Positions 45,376 through 57,300 of a stretch of DNA of 64,000 bases are shown here, one piece after another (the first letter of the stretch is position 1; every line of letters begins with the position of its first letter). Below the pieces are notes generated by a model. It saw nothing but the letters and a program-made list of their open reading frames with translations. It searched no databases and was not told the DNA's origin. Both the position numbers and the translations under genes were made by a program. Source of the stretch: Sinonovacula constricta (taxonomy: Eukaryota; Mollusca; Bivalvia; Cardiida; Solecurtidae); the NCBI GenBank assembly GCA_007844125.1, contig CM017559.1:28600652-28664651 (forward strand), given 5' to 3'.

Positions 45376-48300
45376 ATGTCTGATCATGACAGTAATCCAT
45401 TTGCTGACCCGGAGGCGGTAAATCCATTCGCGGTATGTAACAGACGGAACTGTCAAAATTGGTTTCGATTTATCAAAATCGCCGGTCAAACAGGCTTGTA
45501 AGGATGTTTTGCCTGTTATCTCTTCGTTTTCTGAACACTTGTCTGTTTATCTATATGGAGGTCTTGTTTTTACTGATTTCTGCTTATTTCTTCTTTCCTA
45601 AAAATGATGGTGTACGACCCATTTTATTACCCCTCCCACTTTTATTGATTTACAGACACACTTTCAAGGGAGTTAATCGTGTATGGTGTTTAAATAACGT
45701 GGGGTTTCATTCAACAACTGACAACAACATTCAAACTGTGGCACTTAAACTAATAAATGCAATGTTGTGTATGTTAGAAACAACTGGTGTTAAAAGATAA
45801 TGAATATCACATCACATAGACCACTATAATAAGCATTCATTTTTACATTTAGACAGAGTATTATTGAATAGGTCAAGGAAAACCATGTACATAAGTAAGG
45901 GTGATTATGGTTATGTTTAAATAACAATTGTTTGCAAATCTGATCAATTCATAGGCCTAGCCAAGATTGCCGATGAGTAACAAATGTTATTGATATACAA
46001 GCCATCAAAATGTACAAAAAAGGACCACCTGTGTGATTTTCACTATTTATTATACAACATTAACATCTCTTACATTGTTCCAGGATCCTTCTGTGCAGCA
46101 AGCATCTCAAGGGGGTCGGCGTGCTGGTTTAGACGATTATAATCCATTTGCTGACGGTAACCAAACCAGAACAGCATCTACCACTGTAAGTTGAGATATA
46201 TAAGGAAGCAATTCTTTTGGGAGCACTTAACATTTCCTATGCTTTAGGGAGTAAAGGAAGAAATTCACAAAGATGTTGATGTCAAATAAGGAAAAAAAAA
46301 TAATCTTGCAAGAAGGAAACTTGCTTATAAGCAGTGTCATTTGATATTTTTGCAAAGGCTTATGGTCTGTGACTTATAAAATGTTGATATATAAGATGAG
46401 AAAAAAATTTGATAAGGAATTGATTTGAATTTTGTATCATCATCTTTTCTTTGTCATTTACTAAACACAATGGTACCCATGATGGCAAGAGCTTCGATTG
46501 CATCACATATTTGGGACAGTGTGCTTCAATTTACTAAAGGACAATGAAACTACAATAAATTAAGCTGAAATGGAACAGTGTGGGTCTTGTAAAACTACCC
46601 ATATAAAAGGTGTAAAAGATTTATGAAGTCACAGGGTATGTAATATTCCAATATAGCAGACCCGGTAAAACAACAGGAATTTGATCATGTACCTATTTAG
46701 AAAAAAAAAGTTTTATTTTCTCAAGATCTTAATGATTATTTAACCAAAAGTTTATGAAAATATTGCTTTGACCTTTAATGTAAATATATATTGTTTAAGT
46801 ACTATAAGAGCCTATTCTACTTTAAAAGGATGAGAAGGATGATTTACTACAGAAGGTAACTCTTGATTTATACCCTGTCCTTACCAGTATCACTGATTTC
46901 ATATTACACTGTCACATTTCCTAATTATAAAAACAAGTAGCACTTTATTAAACACTTAATGATTGGACACATATATATTTTTTTGTCAATAACAGGCCAT
47001 CTTCTGCAAAAATCTGAAGTTTTCTACACCCTTTGGGAAAAACAACTGAAATTGATTTTACCTTGAAGACTTTTATTATATATCTTCAAAGAATACTTAA
47101 GTACTGCAAATTCGGACTGTACTTTTAATTATTAGTTATTTCTTCAGTACACATTTGCAGTTCTCCTGCCCTAAAATGTTGCACGCCTACATTTAAACAC
47201 TTTATTTTATTCCCAACTTTTCCCAACATATATCAAAACACAGCTTGCGATGTGTACTCTACAGGTAAAAGTATTTGCAGATATACCTTAAATAGATTTT
47301 GTGTGGAAAAAAGAATAGATTTTGTTGAGAAGATATAACTTCACCAGTAACTCCTCTGACTGCTTAGCCTCTTACTAGGTTTGAATCCTGTCCGTGGCAA
47401 AGGACTCAATGTGGGAAAGTCTTCCAGCTCACCTATACTTAACCAGCTGAGCTGGCCTATTCAACCTAACTACATACATGTATAACCTTTTTGATCTGCC
47501 ATGTTGCAGGCGGCTCCTATACCACCCCCTCAGTCAAGCCCAGCCATCATGCAGCCCTCCAATGAGCCCCCACCATACACACCAAGCTCCGCCCAGAGGA
47601 TTGATACCTCAGAACTGGAGCGGAGACAGCAGGTAAGTCTCACCTCTCTATAAATCTTCTTTAATAATGAAGCCCCCCAAATACCAATAGGCAAAATTCC
47701 TCAAAATATCTGACTTTGATAAATAAAAACAATATTTTCATTTGCTACTTTTAGACTATCTAATAAATAAGGACATGTTTTCAAGTTATCAGCACATGGG
47801 TCTAACGCTCAGGTTGGAGTTTTGTGTTAAAATCATATTTGTTAGTTCCACATTGAATTTAGTGAAAAGTATGACCCTTTTTGGACTCTGACAATGTTAG
47901 TGCATATACTCCCTGCTTAATATTTATTACATTTGATTGTGCTTCGTTATATTTAGTTATAAAATTACTGCCACGATTTGGTGCAGAAAATTGTAAGAAT
48001 TGTACATGCAGGTAAAAAATGTGCATGCAGTTACTATCTCACTGATGATTACATTGATTGGAATGAAACTTCACATGCTATTTAGGAACAAAAAGAAAAT
48101 CATCTGGTATCTATTGAATCTGCTAATAAATTAAGATTATTTGTACATTCTTGATGTAATAATACATAAAAAAGGTCTGTTACTTATTTTTTCTGCCTTT
48201 AGGAGCTGGACAGAAAGGCAGAAGAGATAGCAAGAAAAGAACAAGAAATGAAGAATATGCAATTCACAGGTATATATAAACTTCCAGAGCTTTTTATGTA

Positions 48301-51300
48301 TTTAAGTGTTTATAAGTCATCAGTGCAACATTTGTTTTCTTTAAAAAAAATATGTTATCTTGGTATGCATAGCAGCATTTATTTTCACTACTTCATTATC
48401 TTCAGCCCAAATTTATTCTGAGTTAAAGTTAACCTGGTTTCTCTGTTAGAACAACTGACCTTTTCTAACCAAATAGTTTGCTCTCAGACCCTGATTTTAT
48501 ACTCACCTAACCTTGTTTCTCTATACAGATCGACAGAACAACTGGCCACCTTTACCAAAATGGTTTCCTGTTGGGCCCTGTTTCTACCAGGACTTTTCTG
48601 TCGACATACCATTGGAGTTCCAGAGAACAGTCAAAATTATCTACTATATCTGGATGTGTAAGTAGGACACCTTTAAAAGTACCATTTTCAGTCAAAGTAA
48701 AACTGACCGGACCTGGTTGTGCAATCCCTAGAGCAACGCCTCCCGGTATTAGAGGCCCCATTTTCAATCCCGGACCGCGACATACCAGTCATTACAAGTG
48801 GTAGTAGCATAGCTCCCTTGCTAATGCTCAAGCAAATATAAGGGTAGTTCTACAACTGGTTGGCCCGGCGTCTGGATAATATGACTGGGTGTGGTATCAA
48901 GCCAGGGCATGCTATACACAGTGAAGGCAGCACTATATCTGCTTCAAATGAACATCTCCTCCAGATAAAGGAAATACTGTTGGTGGGACGATAAACCCAA
49001 TAAACCAAACAAAGCCAAAGAAAAACTCTGGCATGAACATAATGAAAAATGGCAGATGATGATTATTGGAATGAGAATACGCCCACACAAGCATTGAAAA
49101 AGCCAATATGTGCAGGTTTTTAGAGTTTAATTGCATTAATTTGCAAATGAAGTTTTGTATACAGCTGCGTTTGTACTAGCAATCTTTCATAAAACTATTA
49201 AATGCTGGAATAGTCAAGAAAGCTATGATTGAAGAAAGCTTTTATTAAACAATGCAAATTTAAAACCTATTTTTTTTACTTCTTTACTGTATTGATAACC
49301 ATACATTATTTATATTATTGCAGTTTATTCGTTCACTCTTTTCCTGAACATGCTGGGTAGCCTTGCTTATTTCATCGTCGATAAGGATGGTGGTGCTACG
49401 TTTGGATTGTCTCTCCTCTGGTTGTTAGTCTTTATTCCATGCTCCTTTGGCTGTTGGTACAGACCTGTCTACAAGGCTTTCAGGTGAGTTCAATATTAAT
49501 TCTCCTGAAATTTTTAGATTTTTTTTAATGTTTTTGTGCATCATACCAAGTTCAGTCAATATTGTAGTATCCTGCTATTATTGGTGGAGGAAGACTCCAA
49601 GACATGTCTGGTTAGAACCTCTGACAATCTAGAAGGGGAACCCCATGCATACTGGCAGAGTAATCTATTTGTATCTCCTTGGACCACATAGTCGCTCACC
49701 AAGACTTAATGTAAGAAGGTCTCCAGCTGACCTGCCATGTGCCATTGGTTCTACTCAGACATTTGTCTGGGATCATCCTCTTTCAAAAGTAGCCGGATGT
49801 CACTATAATGTTCGTAATTGGTCGTGATATGTATTTCTTAAAAAAAATCAGGCTTGCAGTAAAAAATGAACTTTTTACCCTGATTGAACTTGAAATTAAG
49901 TATTTATTTATTTAATACTTTATCATATTTATTATTGACAAATTTTTCAAATTTCAAAGAAATCAATGCTGTTTAATTCAAAATTTAAAAAATCTGTTGT
50001 TGTTTTTTTTACTTTATCTAATCGAAGTGAAAAGATTAGCTCATAATTATGGTATATTTTACTTTTCTAATATTGGAGTTATTTTCAACTCTAAACCCCA
50101 ATGATGTTTCAGATATTTCGTGTTTTTTACTAAGAAGTACTCTATACTGAACAGCATAGAAGTCCCTTAGAGTTTTAAAAGTGTATTTGCTGTTCTTTTA
50201 TTGCTAGTTAGCATGGCTTTAATTAGTAAGGGGAAAATCTACTATTTTAATTCTTTTTGTTTTTCTATTTCAGGAGTGACAGTTCATTCAACTTTTTTGT
50301 GTTTTTCTTCATATTTGGCTGTCAGTTCTTGGTGTGTATACTTATGTGTCTAGGAATCACCGACATTTCTGTGTAAGTATAAATTTGTAATAAATGAAAA
50401 TTCAGTTTTGATATGTAAAGAATGAAAGATATGTACACATTTTACTCTAATACTCTATAACTAAATCATAACCCACAAGGCCATTCCAGTAATGAAGAAG
50501 GTATCAAGGATTTATATTTGTTTAGTTAATTCATAACATGTATGTTTGTTCTGGTTTAGTTCATGATGTGTTGAACAATAGTGCAGAAAGTGACCACACT
50601 CAGACAAAACTTGCAGATCCAGATCAGCCAGCTCCTGACTGGATCTGTTTGATCAAGCTTTACAATAATTGCCACATATTCTTAAAAAAACTTGTATTTT
50701 AATAATAATTATTGACAGAGTTATGATTGTTTGGGTAACAGAGTTAAAAATGGCTGGTGTAGCTTTTACTGGACTGCTTGGCTCAGTGTCACAATCCTAA
50801 TTTATCCACAGATATATGCAGAAATGCTTATATAAAATCAATAGTCATTCATTTATTTCAGTAATATGTAATTATACTTCATGTTTTAAGACAATTCTAT
50901 CTTCTAGTTAAATTCTTTAAACTGTTTTTACTCATTTATGATCTTTTCTTCATGTAAAATTATATATATATAAATTATGTTTCATACTGTTTTCTAAATG
51001 CTCAGTAATTGATGTGATTATTATTTTATTAGATTTATATGTCATTATGATTATTTCTTTGATTTTTTATCAGTGTTTAAAAAAATATTTTATTGTGTTG
51101 TTTTTTTTTCATTGCCTTGATTTTCAGACCTTGAAGCATTCCAGTCCATATTTAAACCTTTGTTGTTTACTTTGATCTACATAATTTATGATCTGCAATA
51201 CTTAGCATGACTGACACACTATGGTGTTCGTATGATGTAATGCTGTTTGTGTATATTTCAGGGGTATAATCGGTGGTCTCACCGTTATCGGAGACAATGT

Positions 51301-54300
51301 AGCGGTTGGCTTGATAATGATCTTTATCGGCATATTCTTTGGCATAATAGCCATCCTGTGTTTTGTAACTGTTATTAAGGTAATTTGATGGTATAAAAAA
51401 ATCCTGGTAAACATCCCCTTGGTAAAAAGAGAGCTAGATGTTGTCATTTATAACTGGGTTACTGACAGTCATTGAATTTTTGTACAGTTTAAAAATTGTG
51501 TTGTAGTGTGCATGGAATAAGGAAGTTAATAGTTAGAAGATGTTAGGGAAGTATGAAAAATGATAAAAGTTCCTGTAATTTGAAACTTTTTTTATAAGTC
51601 TCTTTATGTGCATAGATGGTATCAAAAGTGTATCTACTTTTGTTTTCTAACAATCTTGCAATAATCAATTTTAGTAATACTATTTCAGTTACATGCACCC
51701 AACAAAGTTTGAATGTTTTAGATCTTCATTTTATTGAAAGAATTGCACACAGTTCATCATTATGGTCTGTCAGTTATCCAGTCTTGTTGGTGTATGTACA
51801 TTTATTGTTTACTATGTTCACTCAAAAAACTCCAATCATTTCCAAGGCAACAAATGAAAAAGTTAAAATGATCTAATCATCATAAGTTGATCCAAATTAA
51901 ATAATATTTGTGTTGCTACTTAAGTTCAATTTTGAATTTTAAGAAGATTTAAGCAGCTTTATCCTTCACTGGTTAAATAATTTAAAATCATCCATTTCAT
52001 TTGTAAAGTAATGTGCCTTTAGTTGTGTTGTGAAATGGCAATGTTGTTGAGTGATCATAGAGGGTAGGTATTTCTGTAAACCAGTTAGATAAGTTACAGC
52101 AGTTGTCACTTTTTTGTTGACATTGACAGATTTCATTTTAAGCCCAAGCAGAAAGCCCATTCTTAAAACATGTACTTTTATTAAATGCTCTTCTCCTGTT
52201 TTTAAATGCTCTTTTCTTAATTGAAACTATTTTTTTAAACTTTTTTTAAAGATCTTGACATTTTTGTTACTCATTTACATAAGAGAAAATTTACTTTGAA
52301 ATGCTCTTGTCTGTCTGAGCAGTTAAGCTTCTTATCAACCAATCAGCATTATCTTAGAGAAAGTGAACTGTTAACTATATATGTCATTGTGCTGAATGAA
52401 ATCTAACAACATGGTTTCTGCAATTGTCATAGCTATATTTCATGTCAACCTATTGTTATTATTACTATTTATTATTATTATTTACTATTATTAGTAGTAG
52501 TAAAAGAAGTAGTAGTCTGTTTGCAGAATGAAATTTGACAGCATGGTTTCTGATAATGCTGTAGCTGTAGTTCTTTTCAACATATTCTCTGGTTAATATT
52601 ATTATAACCATAATCATTATTAATGTACCACAATACAAAGGCATGCCCAAAATCTACAGATAGTTGCAATGATTCTGTGATACCACAAGTGATGTGTCTG
52701 GTTTTCAGTTCAGTTCTTTCTCTAATAGTAAAAATATCATGTGCACCGAGCTTAGGAACATGTTGTTACCCTGTTTTAGTAATGCCATGCATGGTTCTTT
52801 TTGTTTATTTTTCATCACTGGCCTTTATGGTATGCATGTGTCTTTAACTTTATTGCTGAATTTTAAGTTGCTTCAAAGTCTTGTTCTCACATGATTAACT
52901 TTGTATTTAAGTTTAAAATATGATGGGTTTTTTTCCAAACGTACGACATTTTTAGCAAATTGAGCAAACTTAGCTCTAGATTGCTCTTGACAGCTGTCAA
53001 ATCTAGGGCCTGGTATCTTTTTACATCAAATATTAAAACTTTACATGTATTTTTACACATCAAAATATACTTTAACTGTAATTTTTTAACATATAATTTT
53101 TTGTCAATTATTGTTTTTTAACAGTTAACAGGTACTTCCTATGGAAGACTTTTAATAAAGCCAAATATGATTTAAGTCATGCACATGTAAGACAGTCAAT
53201 AAAGACATGTTAGGCAATGTTGATGCAAGGCAAAGAAAATCATGCATGAGGCTTTGACTACATTTTGTTGAACTGAACAAAATGAAGGGAGAACGATGAT
53301 TGCTATGTATGTTTGGTTTGAACAGACACTCCTGCACTTCCCATATAAGCATGCTTTATGGTACAATATGCCTTGGCTTATACATCCTGGTGCAAGGTGT
53401 GGTAAAATAAACTTCCAGGTTAAGAGGGTTAAGTTGATGCTTTATCCCTCATCCCGCCTCCAAACCCTGTCAAAGTTGAAGCTCAATATCCAGTGAGAAT
53501 ACTGAAATGTGTACAAACCAGAGTATGACATATCATAAATACATCTGGGTATGTTTGGGAAATGTAAGATGAATAGCTGTAGAAAATCAGAGTTATGTCC
53601 CTTTTCTGGGGGGCTTTGTTATGAGGGTCAAAAACCTTATCCTTCCCCAAATTAATGTGATCACCTGTATTGGCATTCATGTTCAGATGGTAGTCTGTGC
53701 TGTTAATGTTGCTGACTTGTAACTCATTAGCCCTTCACTTTGTTGGTTGAGTACCAAGCAGAACACAAACTTTCATGTAGAGATTTTTTCCAGCTGACCT
53801 GCAGTGTCCTGCTGGTTCTACCCAGACAAATGTCTGGGGTCTTCCTCCACCAATTAGCTGGACATTGCCAATATGATCATAATTGGGATGGTGCAATGTA
53901 ACAGCAACAATAAAAAGAACAATGAAAAAACAATTGAATCCTAAATAATAAAGAATATTTTTAAACAACCAATCTTATGCATGTATTTAGTTGGAAGTCA
54001 CTCATTTATCATAAAAACAAAAACATTAATCAAGAGAAGTCTGATGGTTTGTTAAGTAAATTTGTTAACTTACATAAAGGTGTTCAAGTTTTCAAGTCAA
54101 CAAAAAATTCCATATTGTTTATTTAATGACAAAGATCCTCATTTTTATTTACATTCGTAAAAGGTTTAACTCGCATAAAATATTTTACATGCACATATAT
54201 GAAGGATTTGACAACCATACACTTTTCTGGTGAACCAGTTAACAGCCTGCAGGAACAATTCCACATGGATCTTATCTTAGTATTTTTTTGGGTGCCGGGA

Positions 54301-57300
54301 GGGTTAGTTTTCTTGATCTGTGGCTTGTCTTTTTATTCTCTTTTTTTTCTCCAGACTCGAGCGCATATGAGCATTTTGTTTTTCTACCCAATCTTGTATT
54401 AGTAAAACTTTGTCCCTTTAGACTTTGGAAGTTCTTGTTAATGTTTCTGCTTGTTAGATCAAGTGGAGAATGAAAAATGAGATGTTCATGGCAAAGCCCA
54501 CTATTTTTAGCACAGCAAGGTGAAATAAACATTTATATTTTCTTTACAGGTTTGTGTTTTTTTTGTTTTTAACAATAATAATATCAGATATGAACTGATA
54601 TCATTCTTAACCACATCTTCATAGACCTTTGGGATGCTGATCTCCACGTGACTGAAGAGTGTTGATGGGACGATAAATCCATACAAAATAGAAAGCCTAA
54701 GGGTTAGATGTAATTGTTAACATGTTTCATTGTCCGTAGAAATGGCAATAAGTTTCACTGCAGTGAAGATATTGTGGCATTGTTTACTTGTAGTGGTTGG
54801 ATAGCTGCCTTTAGGACCGTAGGCGGCAACGTGGGAGCAGCTGTTTTCATGATGGTTGTCGCCCTCTTTTTAACCTTATGTGCCGTCTTCAATATAGTTA
54901 TGCTCGTACAGGTACGGTTATTAATTTGCAGGGAGGTGGGGGGACGTTGGGGGCCATTTTTCTTGCATTTGTATTTCATCCCTGCTCTCTGATCCATACC
55001 TGTGCACTTACCCTTTCTATCTAATCTGTATAGTCATAATTGCATCTGTTGCTTATGGTTCTCAATTAAAATTTAAGGCTAGAAAAGATTGTACTATCCC
55101 AGTTTATTCATTTCCTTGTATTTTGTGCTTGTAGTATTCCAGAAGTCAAAGTATTGCCACAAAACTTATGTTAACCCATTGTATCAATATATCTATAATA
55201 TATATGTTTTATAGTATTCCCAAAACCCTCTATATTTCACTGGTACCCATTTTTAATTTAATCCTTGACAACTTCTTCAATATATATTTTTTTCATTTCT
55301 TTTTGATGATTTTAATTCCTTATGGCAACAAGTCATGCATAGATTTTAATTCATTCCAGAATTTAGATATCTGGCATGGTGGTTACTTATCAATTCATGA
55401 TGAAGAGGAGCATTTGACATTTTGAGTTGCGTTCTTGTTCATTTTAATAGATAAAGCATCAGGTATTAGCTGCAGATTCATCATAAAAATCACAATAGTA
55501 ATGTAATTCAGGTTTGAACACCAAATTGTTTACCAGCCGCAATAGCTCAATTGGTATAGCAACTGCTTGCAGATCAGGATGTTGCAGGTTCAAACCCTGG
55601 CCGAGACAAACCAAAGACTTCAAAGTGGCTTCCCTTTTAACGCTCGGGGCTAAGGGGACTTGTCAGTGTCAGTATAATGGACCGGCCAGGTTCAGTCCCA
55701 CAGCACCTCATAAGTGCCCCTGTGCTGTAATGACAGAAATTTCGCTGCACAGTATCGGCAAAAATGCCAGCAAATCCCTCCCATCCAAATTGTCATGCTA
55801 ATAATAGGAAGGCATTTATTGCGGTGTACAAATTAGTTATGCTGGTATAGGCTAGGCATCTTGCATTAGGGTGGGGGTGGGGGTCAGCATTTCTTGCAAT
55901 TAATCTGTCCTTTGACTTAACTTATGCATATGGACATGTAAACATCTCATTAGATACTGGTAATAATATGTTAATAGTCCAAAAGGCTGTTTACTTGTTT
56001 TAGCACATTTTGATTTTTACAGAGCTAAGGAGAAAATGTTGTATTTTGGACCTAGGGTGTTAAGTCAATAGACATCTCTATAATGCTTCATATTTAATCA
56101 GATTTTTTTCAGTATAGAACACTTTCTATATTTTTTGTGCACAAGCAATAACATAAAACCTTTTTAATGTGTTGGTTACTTCTGTGTTATTACTTAATTA
56201 GATAAAATTTTACGTACATAAAAGAACTAATGTAGATTTTTTTCTTTAGGATGACATAGCAGCTTACCGGATATAAACCTTGAACAACAAATGCCACTGA
56301 TTGACCTTATCCTTGAAACCCTACACCTACCTACCCTTCCACTGTTTTCAGTAATCAAATTTACCCTAATATCCCTAAAAACCCAGTATTTCCTGTTTTT
56401 TCTAGAGGCTGGATTAATTCTTTAAAAACAATTGGGGCCAAGCCAGCTGCAGGGGCAGTTATGATGTTCGTAGGTCTGTTTTTCTCCATAGCTGCAACAA
56501 CAATGGTCATCATGCTAATGAAGGTACTGTTATGGTGTCAATATCTGCTGCTGCTGATACAGTGGGATTATATACTCTGGGCTTTCATTTCTGAATACAT
56601 GTTATCACTCATGTTATAACAATTTCTTCAGGTAGAATGGGAAAATGCAAAAGTGTTTTTGCTGTTAATAATAAATATATGTATGGTGAGAATCACAAAT
56701 GCATAGTTTCGTTTTGGGCTATATACTCGGTCATTCTTCACAGAATTCTTATTAAAGCAGTTTAATGTTGGCTGTATACTCAGGTCATTCTTCACAGAAT
56801 TCATATTAGAGAAATTTTATGTAGCGTATATACTCACAGCATTCTTCACAGAACTTGTAGTAGAGCAGTTTTATGTTGGGTTATATACTTATGGCATTCT
56901 TCACAGAATTCTTATTAGAGAAATTTTATGTAGCGTATATTCCCACAGCATTCTTCACAGAACTTGTAGTAGAGCAGTTTTATGTTGGGTTATATATTTA
57001 TGGCATTCTTCACAGACTTCTTATTAGAGAAATTTTATGAAGCGTATATTATCACAGCATTCTTCACAGAACTTGTAGTAGAGCAGTTTTATGTTGGGTT
57101 ATATACTTATGGCATTCTTTACAGAACTTATATTAGAACACTTAACATGCATCGGTTCAAGGCTTGTATCATATCAAATTTTTTTCTGTTAGGAAATAAG
57201 AAAAACTAAGCCAGATAATTGGAAAAGTTTAGTTTAAGTGGTTTGTTAAAATTAGAAACTTCAGACATGTTTCTCTAAGTTTTTTTTTTTTTACACTTCC

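Noticed and set aside
45459..45800. 113-codon open frame after SCAMP exon 1
   Set aside because: It lies in intron 1, starts beyond a good donor, and has no recognisable content.
48552..48804. Open frames on either strand over SCAMP exon 5
   Set aside because: They are shadows of the real exon at 48529-48657 and the following SINE.
51202..51447. 81-codon minus-strand frame
   Set aside because: It is the antisense shadow of SCAMP exon 8a.
56240..56276. Possible fourth alternative SCAMP exon after TTTTTTTCTTTAG
   Set aside because: It codes for only a few residues before a stop and does not resemble the other three alternatives.
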